Part shown: piece after piece, positions 7,242-16,233 of the stretch
How the letters are laid out: every line of letters begins with the position of its first letter
How positions within the stretch are numbered: position 1 is the stretch's first letter
Assembly (NCBI RefSeq): GCF_900176285.1
Contig: NZ_FWXF01000013.1
Coordinates: 29,404-93,403, forward strand
DNA: 64,000 nucleotides
Direction: 5' to 3'
Origin: Desulfacinum hydrothermale DSM 13146
GTDB lineage: Bacteria; Desulfobacterota; Syntrophobacteria; Syntrophobacterales; DSM-9756
The notes under the pieces: generated by a model
Databases searched by the model: none
What the model was told of the DNA's origin: nothing
The model's input: only the letters and a program-made list of their open reading frames with translations
Program-made: the position numbers and the translations under genes

Positions 7242-8369
7242 TCAATTTAGGTACAGGGAAAGACCCGAGCGTTTTTCGCCTTTTGACTCCGCCTGGACCC
7301 AGCGGGCCAGAGCGTCCAGGAGCCGATCGTTTTGACCGGGAAGGCGCACGGCGATCCGAAAGTCGCGGGAAGTCAACCCGTCGAAGGAAGCACATTCGCG
7401 GATGAGGAGTCGGTCCCGGCGAAGCAGGGCGTCTTGGAGGGCCAAGGAATCGGGCAATGTCTCGTGCAAGCGAACCAGAAGGTAGTTGGCCCGGCCGGGA
7501 AGCACCGAAAAACCACCCCTGTGTTCCAGCTCCCCTTTCAGGCGGTCCCGCTCCCCGTTGACCAGCTCCAGGGTTTCCCTTCGGTAGTCTTCCTGGCCCA
7601 AGCAGTAGGCGCCCGCCACCTGGGCCAGCGTGTTGACGGACCACGGGGGCAGGTGCCGGGCGGTTGCCGCCGAGATCTCCGGGGAAGCCAGCAGGTATCC
7701 CAGCCGAAGTCCCGGAATGCCGTAAAATTTCGTCATGGACCGAATGAGAACCATCCGCGGATGGTCTTCCAGGTGTGGGAGGAAGGAGGCCTCTTCACAA
7801 AAGTCGATGAAGACCTCATCCACCACCAGGGCCATGCCCCGCCGCCGGGTCTCGTCCACCAGCCATGCCCGCATGGACCGGGAAAGGAGGGTCCCCGACG
7901 GGCTTCCCGGGTGGGTCACCAGCAACGCCTGGGGCCGGTCCCGATCCAGGCACTCCAAGAGCTGGTCGGCCGTGGGCTGCAGCCCGTTATCCCAGTGTGC
8001 CTGGCATCTTGCCACGGCCACCCCGCTCACGGTAAAGGCCCGCACGTACTCGGTGAAGGTGGGAAGCGCCGTGAGGACCCGGGAAACGTGAAGAACCCTG
8101 GGAAGGGCGTAGATGAGCTCCGTGGATCCGTTGCCCACCACCACCTGTTGGGGAGCCACACCGTGGCGCCGTGCCAGAGCGTCCACCAGGATGCGGTTAT
8201 GGATGTCCGGATAGTGCTGAAGACGCCCGTAGGCGGCCACCAGCGCGTCCAGCAAGCCCGGAGGCGGGCCCAGGGGATTGATGCTGGCACTGAAATCCAA
8301 CACGTCCTCCGGAGCGCATCCCAGGCGCCGAGCCGTTTCGTAGACGTTTCCGCCGTGAATCCTTTCCAT
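7242..8369 (-). CDS. cobD: L-threonine-O-3-phosphate decarboxylase (CobD/CobC type)
   Basis: PLP enzyme of 375 residues that makes the (R)-1-amino-2-propanol phosphate arm of cobalamin. It resembles histidinol-phosphate aminotransferase, but HGGN near the N-terminus, LDFSASINPLGPP, and the position beside cbiB point to the decarboxylase. The PLP lysine lies in SMTKFYGIPGLRLGY; NGSTELIY binds the phosphate. ATG 8369 (MERIHGGNVYE) is preferred over ATG 8420 because the family starts just before HGGN and GAGGAG precedes it. It lies downstream of cbiB in the same direction, separated by 57 bp with this start, and supplies the substrate CbiB uses. Confidence 0.85.
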   Translation of the reverse strand: MERIHGGNVYETARRLGCAPEDVLDFSASINPLGPPPGLLDALVAAYGRLQHYPDIHNRILVDALARRHGVAPQQVVVGNGSTELIYALPRVLHVSRVLTALPTFTEYVRAFTVSGVAVARCQAHWDNGLQPTADQLLECLDRDRPQALLVTHPGSPSGTLLSRSMRAWLVDETRRRGMALVVDEVFIDFCEEASFLPHLEDHPRMVLIRSMTKFYGIPGLRLGYLLASPEISAATARHLPPWSVNTLAQVAGAYCLGQEDYRRETLELVNGERDRLKGELEHRGGFSVLPGRANYLLVRLHETLPDSLALQDALLRRDRLLIRECASFDGLTSRDFRIAVRLPGQNDRLLDALARWVQAESKGEKRSGLSLYLN

Positions 8370-8426
8370 CTTCCATCCGCTCCTCGCCCCATGGCGGCCC
8401 GGGTTCCGGGGCCGCCCCATCGGCCA

Positions 8427-9425
8427 TCACCCCCACAACGCCCGCGCCAGGGCGGCCAGAAAGGCCGCCGCGGCCGAAACAGTAAAAAGAAGGCGCGTCG
8501 TGTGGCGGAAAGCCCTTTCGTCCGGCACCGTAAGGGGGTCTCCCAGCGAGGGCTTCTCAACCGCCCGGCCGAAATAGACCCCCGGGCCTCCCAGTTGCAC
8601 GCCCAGCAGGCCCGCCACCGCCGCTTCCGGAAAACCCGCGTTGGGACTCTTGTGCTTTCGGGCGTCCCGCTTCAAAACCGCCCACCCGCGGCGCAGATCC
8701 AATCCCCACAGGGTTCCCGCCGCCAGGAGGAGCACGGCGGTAAGTCTTGCTGGAACATAGTTGAAGAGATCGTCCATACGGGCGGAAAACCACCCGAAGT
8801 CCCGATAACGTTCGTTGTTGTATCCCACCATGGAATCCAGGGTGTTGACCGTCTTGTAGACAACCGCCCCCACGGGCCCGGCCAGGGCCAGGTAGAAAAG
8901 GGGCGCCACCACCCCGTCGGAAAGGTTCTCGGAAACCGTTTCCACCAGGGCCCGCCAGATGCCTTCTTCGTCCAGATGGCCCGTGTCCCGGCTGACGATG
9001 CGCGACAGGAGCCGCCGGGCCTCCTGTAGCCTGCCGGCGCTCAGGGCCCGGGCCACCGCAGCGGATTCATCGTAGAGGCTCCGTGTGGCCAGACACGTGT
9101 AGGCGATCCAAACTCCCAGCAAGGCGGCGGGAAAAGGGTGGATCAGGTGGCACACCAGAAGGGCCCCCGTCACCACGGCGCCCACGGCCCCGAGGACGGC
9201 CATCCAGAAGGCGATCCCCAGGACGCGGAGCCTCCCATCCGAGGCCCCATCCGGCTCCAGGACCGTGGAAAAACCGCTCTTGCGCTCGCTATCCAGGTAG
9301 AAGACACCTTCGGCCTTTTCGATGAGCCGTCCGATCCAGCGTACCGGGTGCGGCCAGCTCGGAGGATCGCCCAGCAGGAGATCCGCCACGTAGGCGGTCA
9401 GCACATGAGATACCGAAAAGGTCAT
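8427..9425 (-). CDS. cbiB: Adenosylcobinamide-phosphate synthase
   Basis: Integral membrane enzyme of 332 residues that attaches aminopropanol phosphate to adenosylcobyric acid. The N-terminus YVADLLLGDPPSWPHPVRWIGRLI is typical of CbiB, as are VETVSENLSDGVVAPLFY, KTVNTLDSMVGY and the SPNAGFPEAAVAGLLGVQLGG block. Several hydrophobic segments (around residues 70-110, 165-185, 225-245 and the C-terminus) fit an inner-membrane protein. The 141-bp gap to cbiP at 9567 holds no gene. Confidence 0.93.
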   Translation of the reverse strand: MTFSVSHVLTAYVADLLLGDPPSWPHPVRWIGRLIEKAEGVFYLDSERKSGFSTVLEPDGASDGRLRVLGIAFWMAVLGAVGAVVTGALLVCHLIHPFPAALLGVWIAYTCLATRSLYDESAAVARALSAGRLQEARRLLSRIVSRDTGHLDEEGIWRALVETVSENLSDGVVAPLFYLALAGPVGAVVYKTVNTLDSMVGYNNERYRDFGWFSARMDDLFNYVPARLTAVLLLAAGTLWGLDLRRGWAVLKRDARKHKSPNAGFPEAAVAGLLGVQLGGPGVYFGRAVEKPSLGDPLTVPDERAFRHTTRLLFTVSAAAAFLAALARALWG

Positions 9426-9566
9426 GGCCCCTCCACTCCACCGTCCAGCTCAACTTGCATCCCGAAAGCACGTCCTGACAACCGATGAAAGCCTGAACCC
9501 GTGACAGGCATCCGCCAAGCAGAGTTCTACGGGTTGCCGGCCAACATTCTTCCTTGCGCCTTTTGC

Positions 9567-11129
9567 TCAGATTCCCACGATCCGATAGATGCGCTCCATA
9601 TCGCAGTGGCTTCGCACATGGTCGGCCAGAAGATCGTACTGCGCCTCCTTCCAGCGGCCGTAGTTGACAATTTCCGGCCGGGCCCGCTTGTGGCTTCTTT
9701 CCTCCAGGAAGGAAAGGAAGGCCCGGCGGAAAGCGTCGTTGTCAAAAATCCCGTGGATGTAGGTCCCCCAAACCCGGCCGTCGGTCGAAGACAGGCCGTC
9801 ATCGGCATCGGCGGTGGAAACGTCCCGTCCGTTTCGGGAAAGGATTCGAAAGCACGCGCGTACCCCTTCCGCCAGGGGACGACTGCGCCCCATGTGGATT
9901 TCGTAGCCATGCAAGAGCTTCGATGGGGAAAGATCCCGCCCTCCCAACCGGTTGTCCGGGTGGAGGCGGGCCATGACCTGGGTCGTCACCTTTTCCCAGG
10001 CCATCTCCGTGGCCATGGGAAGGAGGCCCAGACCGGGCGTTTCCCGAACACGGCTTTCCACTCCGTGCGGATCGGTGATCCGTTCCCCCAGCATCTGGTA
10101 GCCGCCGCAAATCCCCACCACCACGCCGCCGGCCTTGAAGTAGGCTCGAACGGCATCGGCCATGCCGCTGCGTTCCAGAGCCAGCATATCCTCCAGGGTG
10201 TTCTTGCTCCCGGGAAGCACCACCGCGTCGAAGCGGAACACATCCCCGGGCTGGTCGAAGTAGGCCAGTTCCACTCCCGGATCGTGTTCAAAGCAGTCGA
10301 AATCGGTATAGTTGGAAAGGAAGGGTAGGCGCACCACGCCGAGAGCGAGCTTGCCGTCGGAATCTGCCGGCGACCTCCGGCCCATGCGCCGGCCCAGCGC
10401 CACACTGTCCTCTTCGGGAAGGGCGATGTGGTCGAAATGGGGCACCACCCCCAGCACGGGCTTTCCGGAGCGCGCCTCCAAGATATCCACCCCCGATGTG
10501 AACAGATCCGGATCCCCCCGAAGCTTGTTCACCATGAAGCCGGCGAGGAGGTCCTGCTCGTCCGGGTCCATGAGCATATAGGAGCCCAGCAGGGCGGCGA
10601 AGATCCCGCCCCGGTCGATGTCTCCCACCAGGATGGAAGGCGCCCGGGCCATCCTGGCCATGGCCAGGTTGACCAGGTCGTGCTCTTTCAGGTTGAGCTC
10701 CACGGCGCTTCCCGCCCCTTCCAACACCACGATGTCGTAGCGTTTCGAAAGCCGCTCGAAGGCCTCCCGCACCACGGGAACCAATCGTTTTTTGGTGGCG
10801 TAGTAGTCCTTGGCCGAAAGGTTTCCCACGGCCTTTCCCAGCACGATCACCTGAGATCCCATGGTGGAGGTGGGCTTGAGTAGGATGGGGTTCATGTCCA
10901 CGTGGGGCTCGATCCCGGCCGCTTCCGCCTGCACCACCTGGGCGCGGCCCATTTCGCCCCCCTCCGGCGTGATGTAGGAATTGAGGGCCATGTTCTGGGC
11001 CTTGAAGGGAGCCACCCGCAAGCCGTCCTGCTTGAAGATGCGGCAGAAGGCCGCGGCCAGGACGCTTTTGCCCACATCGGATCCGGTGCCCAGGAACATG
11101 AGGGTCCTGGCGCGTCTTTTGACCATCAT
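9567..11129 (-). CDS. cbiP: Cobyric acid synthase
   Basis: ATP- and glutamine-dependent amidase of about 521 residues that amidates side chains b, d, e and g of adenosylcobyrinic a,c-diamide. The N-terminal dethiobiotin-synthetase-like domain has MFLGTGSDVGKSVLAAAFCR and PFKAQNMALNS. The C-terminal class I glutaminase domain has GICGGYQMLG with its nucleophile Cys and ends with GTYIHGIFDN carrying the catalytic His. Two ATGs, 11129 and 11126, sit together; either works. The upstream extension of the frame has no family similarity. Confidence 0.93.
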   Translation of the reverse strand: MMVKRRARTLMFLGTGSDVGKSVLAAAFCRIFKQDGLRVAPFKAQNMALNSYITPEGGEMGRAQVVQAEAAGIEPHVDMNPILLKPTSTMGSQVIVLGKAVGNLSAKDYYATKKRLVPVVREAFERLSKRYDIVVLEGAGSAVELNLKEHDLVNLAMARMARAPSILVGDIDRGGIFAALLGSYMLMDPDEQDLLAGFMVNKLRGDPDLFTSGVDILEARSGKPVLGVVPHFDHIALPEEDSVALGRRMGRRSPADSDGKLALGVVRLPFLSNYTDFDCFEHDPGVELAYFDQPGDVFRFDAVVLPGSKNTLEDMLALERSGMADAVRAYFKAGGVVVGICGGYQMLGERITDPHGVESRVRETPGLGLLPMATEMAWEKVTTQVMARLHPDNRLGGRDLSPSKLLHGYEIHMGRSRPLAEGVRACFRILSRNGRDVSTADADDGLSSTDGRVWGTYIHGIFDNDAFRRAFLSFLEERSHKRARPEIVNYGRWKEAQYDLLADHVRSHCDMERIYRIVGI

Positions 11130-11311
11130 CGTCACCTTTTCTCTGGATCTCCCATAAGGCGGGGAGAGTAGCACAGGCCATCCCGTGGATCCAGCCACTA
11201 CTTGAGGTCATGAGATTTCCAACACGTTGTCTTCTGTTGCACCGGGTTGTATCCTTAAATCGGAAGCTCACCCTGACATCCCACAACAATCAAAGGAGGG
11301 GGAACGCCCCC

Positions 11312-13921
11312 ATGGCCGGCATCATTCCCTGGATTCGCAACCGACTGAGTCATTTTCGGCCTAATAGGCCGCGCAATTTACGTCATGACTACGACAATTT
11401 CGTAAAACTCATGGCGGAACATGATTTCGCCCTGGAAATATTGAATGAACTTGCAGACTACGATCGTGGAAAGGGAATCGCCACCATTCCTTATCTACAA
11501 AATACAGCCAAAAAGCTCACCCTCAGCGCCCAGACCGTGGTTCACCTGCTCAATGAGCTCTCGGACAATCAATTTGCTGATCTGGCATGCGTGTGCGACC
11601 GGCTCGTTCAGCAGATTCGAGACGTGGTCACCGGAACGGAAGAACCCATCTTTACACCCACGGCCGTCTTCTTGACACAGATCACCCAGGAGATGGCCGA
11701 CAAAGTCGGCAACAAGATGGCAAGCCTGGGAGAGGTCCGCAACCGTATCGGACTTCCGGTTCCCGACGGGTTTGCCACCACGGTATGTGCCTACAGCCAA
11801 TTCATGGAATACTCTCATTTGGACCTGGCCATCAGCAAACTGCTGGAAGCCGAGGAAAGTGACGAACCCGATCGACTGCTTCTGCTGGAAAAGAATATCA
11901 AATCACTCATCCGCCAAGCCCCCCTGCCTTACGATTTGGCTTCCTCGCTGAAGACGGGCTACGAAAAGATCCTGTCCGGGAGCTCGGGCCGCTTTGCAAG
12001 CTTCCGCAGCAGCGCTTTGGGGGAAGACTCGGAATCGTCTTTTGCGGGTCAATACACATCCGTCCTGAATGTGCCCCCCCACGGCATTGAAGAGGCCTAC
12101 AAAGAGGTGGTGGCGAGTAAGTACAATGCCCGTGCCATCTACTATCGCCGCAAAAGAGGGTATCGCAACGAAGACATCGGGATGCCGGTCGGAATCATCC
12201 AGATGGTGCCCGCCACGGTATCTGGAGTTATCTATACCGAAGATCCCAACCACCCCGGCAGCAACCGGGTGACCATCAGCGCTCTTTGGGGCCTGGGCCC
12301 CTTGCTGGTGGACGGTGAGGTGACACCTGATACGTTCGTTGTTGAAAAGCAAGAAAAGCTCGTCATCGTGGAAAAACAGACGGCCACGAAGCGGGTCATG
12401 CTGGTCCCGGCACCCGAAGGAGGAATCCAGAAAACCCGCGTTCCCGAAGACAAGCGGGATGTGCCGTGTTTGACCGATGAGCAGCTTCAGCAGCTGCTCC
12501 TCTGGGCGCTTCAAATCGAGAACCATTTTCGGTGGCCCCAGGATATTGAGTGGGCCATTGATCCGGACGGCCGCATCTTTATCCTTCAGACGCGCCCGCT
12601 GAGCCTGGTGGAATCCGTCATTCCATCCCTACCGGACCTGACGGATCACGATCTTCTGCTGGAAGGGGGCCAGACGGCCTGCGGCGGTGCGGGGGCCGGC
12701 CCGGTTTATCGGGTGCGGACGGAAGAGGATCTGGCAGGTTGCCCCAAAGGAGCGGTGCTGGTGACCCATAGGACGTCGGCCCGATTGGTAAAGGTCATGG
12801 ATCGCGTCAACGCCATTGTTACCAATGTGGGAAGCTTGACCGATCATATGGCTTCTTTATCCCGGGAATTTCATGTCCCCACGTTGGTGAACACGAAAAC
12901 GGCAACCAAGAAGCTCCACGAAGGGCACTGGGCCATCGTGGATGCCAGTAATAAGAAGGTTTACAAAGCTGCGTGGGGCGAGATGGCGGGTTGGTGCCCG
13001 CTGGAAAAACAACCCCTACTGAACATCAAGTCGACGCAATCCCATCGTATCCTCCGTCGTCTGGTCTCCCTGGTCGTTCCACTGAAGCTATGTGACCCCG
13101 AGTCGCCCGATTTTAGGGCCAATCGTTGCCAAACGCTCCACGACGTGATCCGGTTTGCCCACGAAATGGCCATCCGAGCTATGCATGACAAGGCAATGAA
13201 CTTGGGAAGATTCGGCCGACACCATCAGGCCTTTCTTATGGAAAGCCCATTGCCCTTGCGCGTTTACATCATCGACTTGGATCACGTCGTGCGTCGCGGG
13301 AAAGATTCCAAGACAACCATCGCTCCGCAAGACGTGGAATCGCCTCTTTTCAAGGCCTTTTGGGAAGGCCTTGCCGATGAACGGTTGCAATGGAACCGCC
13401 TCGAATCCAGCTCTTTGGACCTAAAGGGGTTCTTTTCCGCCATGTCCCAAGCCATGGCGGAAATGTCTCTCACCCAGCAAGACATGGGAGCCAACTACAT
13501 CATTTTGGCCGAAGACTACCTCAACGCGAACTTTCGTTTCGGCTACCATTTCACAACGGTTGATGCCTATGTCTCTCACCACGCCGAAGACAACCATATC
13601 TCATTCACATTCAAAGGAGGCGCGGCCCCTCTGGAGCGAAGGACGAGAAGAGTTGAGCTCATCCGTACCATCCTCAGCCGCTTGGGCTTTAACGTGAAGA
13701 CAACCCGCGATTTCTTGAAGGCGCAAACGAAACACGCTCCCGCACGGGAGTGTCTCGAAAAGCTGAGCCAACTGGGATCCCTCATTGGATCAACCCGCTT
13801 GTTGGATATGGCTCTCGTCAATGATGAACTTGTGGAAAAATGCGCTCAACGGTTCCTGAGCGGCGACTATTGTCTGGGAGTGATCTGTGGACAAGACTCA
13901 GCCCCGTCCACGTCTCGCTGA
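11312..13921 (+). CDS. PEP-synthase/PPDK-like phosphotransferase without PEP-binding domain
   Basis: 869 residues. Residues 1-125 are an unrecognised helical region. Residues 130-435 form a pyruvate-phosphate-dikinase ATP-grasp domain (FASFRSSALGEDSESSFAGQY, DIEWAIDPDGRIFILQTRPL). Residues 455-555 form the swivelling phosphohistidine domain with His512 in GSLTDHMASLSREFHVPTLV. The TIM-barrel PEP/pyruvate domain is absent; residues 556-869 are unfamiliar, with a C-terminal part rich in helices. This architecture is closer to rifampin-phosphotransferase-type enzymes than to true PEP synthase, so the phosphate acceptor is unknown. ATG 11312 follows AAAGGAGGGGG. It lies antisense within the cobalamin cluster, overlaps the cbiA 3' end by 24 bp, and looks somewhat AT-richer than its neighbours. 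Confidence 0.75.
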   Translation: MAGIIPWIRNRLSHFRPNRPRNLRHDYDNFVKLMAEHDFALEILNELADYDRGKGIATIPYLQNTAKKLTLSAQTVVHLLNELSDNQFADLACVCDRLVQQIRDVVTGTEEPIFTPTAVFLTQITQEMADKVGNKMASLGEVRNRIGLPVPDGFATTVCAYSQFMEYSHLDLAISKLLEAEESDEPDRLLLLEKNIKSLIRQAPLPYDLASSLKTGYEKILSGSSGRFASFRSSALGEDSESSFAGQYTSVLNVPPHGIEEAYKEVVASKYNARAIYYRRKRGYRNEDIGMPVGIIQMVPATVSGVIYTEDPNHPGSNRVTISALWGLGPLLVDGEVTPDTFVVEKQEKLVIVEKQTATKRVMLVPAPEGGIQKTRVPEDKRDVPCLTDEQLQQLLLWALQIENHFRWPQDIEWAIDPDGRIFILQTRPLSLVESVIPSLPDLTDHDLLLEGGQTACGGAGAGPVYRVRTEEDLAGCPKGAVLVTHRTSARLVKVMDRVNAIVTNVGSLTDHMASLSREFHVPTLVNTKTATKKLHEGHWAIVDASNKKVYKAAWGEMAGWCPLEKQPLLNIKSTQSHRILRRLVSLVVPLKLCDPESPDFRANRCQTLHDVIRFAHEMAIRAMHDKAMNLGRFGRHHQAFLMESPLPLRVYIIDLDHVVRRGKDSKTTIAPQDVESPLFKAFWEGLADERLQWNRLESSSLDLKGFFSAMSQAMAEMSLTQQDMGANYIILAEDYLNANFRFGYHFTTVDAYVSHHAEDNHISFTFKGGAAPLERRTRRVELIRTILSRLGFNVKTTRDFLKAQTKHAPARECLEKLSQLGSLIGSTRLLDMALVNDELVEKCAQRFLSGDYCLGVICGQDSAPSTSR

Positions 13922-15331
13922 CTCCACAAAGGCCCGGGCGACCTCGGGACAGCTTCCCCAGTGGAGGTGCACGTAGCTGGCCAGCACCGATCCCACCCGA
14001 TAGCCTTCCGGCCGTTCCGAGCGGAATTTCCGTCCGGTGAGTCGATAGACGAGCCGGCAGGGAAACCGCCCGTCCTCATCCACGATCTCCGAATAGTGGA
14101 ATTCGTGGCCTCGTAGGCGCGTGCCCCGAGGCCCCAGCAGCGTGTTCTCCGCCAGAACCACTTCCACATAGCCCAGGGCCTTGCGGCGCCGCAGCATGCG
14201 GGTTCGGAACGGCAGAAGGCCGGCCATGGGAAAGACGTCACCGGAGACCAGTTGGACGGAGCGGCTGAGGGCCATCAGCCCACCGCATTCGGCATAGATG
14301 GGGCGCCCTTGGGACGCCAAACGCCCAAGGTCTTGGAAGAAGGCCCTGTTTTCCGAAAGCCGGGCCGCATGGACTTCCGGGTACCCACCGCCCAGGTAGA
14401 CGGCCTGGGCATCCTCGGGGACCGATTCCCCGGCAAGCGGGGAAAAGAAGCGAAGGCGCGCGCCCGCCGCCTCCAGAAGATCGAGGTTGTCCTGGTAATA
14501 GAAGCAAAAGGCCGCATCGCGGGCCACGGCCACGACCACCGGATCCGAGTCGGCGCGGCGCGCCGGCTCATGGGACGCTTGGCCCTTTTCCCTTCCCGCC
14601 ACAAGGACTCCCCGGTCCTGGGCCAAGGCGGGCCCAAGAGGCCTTGTGCCCGCTTCCAGCAGCCTATCCAGATCCAGGTGATCCTCGGCCAGACGCGCCA
14701 AGCGATCCAGGAAACCCTGCTCCAAGAGCAATTCCTCCACCGTCACCAGTCCCAGGTGCCGTTCGGGAAGGTTCAGCGAGGCGTCCTTGGGGATCCCCCC
14801 GAAAACGGGGACCTGGGGGCAGGAGGATTCCAAGGCTTCCTTAAGAAAACCCAGATGGGCGGGACTGCCCACCCGGTTGAAGACCACGCCGGCGAGCCGC
14901 AGGTCCGCGTCGAAGGAAGCAAACCCGTGGACCAGCGCCGCGGCGCTCCGGGCCATACTGCGCGCATCCACCACCAAAAGGACCGGGAGCTGGAGCCACT
15001 TGGCCATCTGGGCCGTGCTGCCCGCTTCCGACGCCCCGTCGTAGCCGTCGAAAAGGCCCATGACCCCTTCCACCACGGCGCCGTCGGCCTCGGCCGTCAG
15101 CCGATCAAAGAGCGACACATTGTAGTCCCGGCTGAGCATCCACCCGTCCAGGTTCCGGCTTACCCGCCCGGTGACCGCGGTATGAAAGCCCGGATCGATG
15201 AAATCGGGGCCGACTTTGAAGGGCTGCACCCGAAGTCCGCGGCGCCGCAAGGCCGCCAGCAAGGCCAGGGTGACCGTGGTCTTGCCCGATCCGCTCTGGG
15301 GCGCCGCCACCGCAAAGGCCCATTGATTCAT
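13898..15331 (-). CDS. cbiA: Cobyrinic acid a,c-diamide synthase
   Basis: 477-residue glutamine-dependent amidase for the a and c side chains of (cobalt-)sirohydrochlorin-derived cobyrinate; relatives next to dsrAB are called DsrN. P-loop APQSGSGKTTVTLALL at the N-terminus, FKVGPDFIDPGFH, and the VVEGVMGLFDGY segment define the synthetase domain. The glutaminase part shows IYAECGGLMAL (nucleophile Cys) and the C-terminal SYVHLHWGS. ATG 15331 has GGGAGAAAGAAG ahead of it. A short frame ends in TGA overlapping this ATG (ATGA), so translation may be coupled to a small upstream gene. The stop overlaps the convergent PPDK-like gene. Confidence 0.93.
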   Translation of the reverse strand: MNQWAFAVAAPQSGSGKTTVTLALLAALRRRGLRVQPFKVGPDFIDPGFHTAVTGRVSRNLDGWMLSRDYNVSLFDRLTAEADGAVVEGVMGLFDGYDGASEAGSTAQMAKWLQLPVLLVVDARSMARSAAALVHGFASFDADLRLAGVVFNRVGSPAHLGFLKEALESSCPQVPVFGGIPKDASLNLPERHLGLVTVEELLLEQGFLDRLARLAEDHLDLDRLLEAGTRPLGPALAQDRGVLVAGREKGQASHEPARRADSDPVVVAVARDAAFCFYYQDNLDLLEAAGARLRFFSPLAGESVPEDAQAVYLGGGYPEVHAARLSENRAFFQDLGRLASQGRPIYAECGGLMALSRSVQLVSGDVFPMAGLLPFRTRMLRRRKALGYVEVVLAENTLLGPRGTRLRGHEFHYSEIVDEDGRFPCRLVYRLTGRKFRSERPEGYRVGSVLASYVHLHWGSCPEVARAFVESARRGRG

Positions 15332-15945
15332 GCTTCTTTCTCCCAGTTTCCGCGCGCCAAACGCCGGCACATGCGGGATCGGCCGATAAACAAAGGGATC
15401 AGCTGCTCCGCAAGCCCTTCCGGTCCGGGACGTCCATCCCTGGGCCCGGCCGGGGATGGCGCCCATCCTTTGAGCCAAGTCGTCAGGGGAACTCCATGGG
15501 ATTTTCCACGCACGGAAGCCCGTCGGAGACCTTGTAGCGTTTCAGCCGACCCGCTGCAAGGTCAAGGCTCCGGAGCCCATTGGGCATCGGGGAGACCACG
15601 GCACGCAAAAGCTCGGCGGATACGGCCGGGGGCGGCATAACCCGGGTTGCGCCCGAGATGGATGATTCCTTCTCTCTGTGCGGCCCAAACGGTCAGGGCA
15701 AGGCCCGTCAACCCCCATGGATAAAAGACTTCCCAGGCCAGGGCCTTTTCTGCCGGAGCCGGCTTGCCAGCAATCCGAATCACGATCAAGGACCCTTCGT
15801 TCCCATGAACGGAGGCCAGGGAAATGAGCCGGCAGAATAATGACGCCGGTTGTTGGACACCTTGCGGGATTCCTCAAACGACAAAAGGGGCAAGGCCCCA
15901 CGGGGCCTGCCCCCAAACTTCCTCAATGCGCTTTGCCGATTGGCC
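15332..15945 (-). other. Unresolved stretch with short frames upstream of cbiA
   Basis: No gene can be called with confidence. On the minus strand a frame from GTG 15513 to 15328 (61 codons) ends in EGLAEQLIPLFIGRSR...GNWEKEA and its stop overlaps the cbiA ATG. This looks protein-like, but the first half is Pro/Gly-rich and may be non-coding. A second frame from TTG 15789 to 15562 (75 codons) and a third of about 50 codons ending near 15487 also have acceptable codon use. They may be pieces of one decayed gene. No cobalamin riboswitch core was recognised. Confidence 0.3.
15883..15914 (-). terminator. Rho-independent terminator after the ferredoxin gene
   Basis: Read on the minus strand, GGGGCAGGCCCC and GGGGCCTTGCCCC form a long GC stem followed by TTTTGTCGTTT. 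It begins about 30 bp after the ferredoxin stop and closes the glutamate-synthase-like operon. Confidence 0.85.
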
Positions 15946-16152
15946 TCAGGCCGCCTTGGTAAACGATGCAGGGGACTTGTTCTGCAGGGCCTTGAATCCG
16001 AAGGCGACGCACGCGCGGTTGCACGAACCGCACCCGATGCACTTTTCCGCGTCCACCACGATGGTTCCGTCCGCCTCGGAAATGGCCTGAATGGCGCACA
16101 CATGCAGGGCAAAGCAGGACTTGCAAAGATGAGCACAAATGGTTTTGGACAT
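15946..16152 (-). CDS. Small two-cluster ferredoxin-like protein
   Basis: 68 residues, predicted to carry two [4Fe-4S] clusters. The second motif is canonical (C38-x2-C41-x2-C44-x3-C48, CIGCGSCNRAC). The first is spaced C6-x3-C10-x2-C13-x5-C19 (CAHLCKSCFALHVC), an unusual arrangement. ATG 16152 follows GGAAGGAGAAG. It lies 81 bp downstream of the glutamate-synthase-like gene in the same operon, before a strong terminator, so it is likely the electron-donating subunit or partner. Confidence 0.85.
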   Translation of the reverse strand: MSKTICAHLCKSCFALHVCAIQAISEADGTIVVDAEKCIGCGSCNRACVAFGFKALQNKSPASFTKAA

Positions 16153-16233
16153 GAGCTTCTTCTCCTTCCTTGAAAGGGGCGGGGCCTCCCCCCTGGTCGT
16201 CAAGAGGGTCTGTCCGCCGCCCGGTAAAGGCTT

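Noticed and set aside
7332..9029. 565-codon plus-strand frame across cobD and cbiB
   Set aside because: Shadow; spans two real genes and the gap between them, low-complexity.
15332..15600. Cobalamin riboswitch upstream of cbiA
   Set aside because: Looked for a B12 box (GCCACTG-type core) on both strands here and before cbiP; none was convincing.
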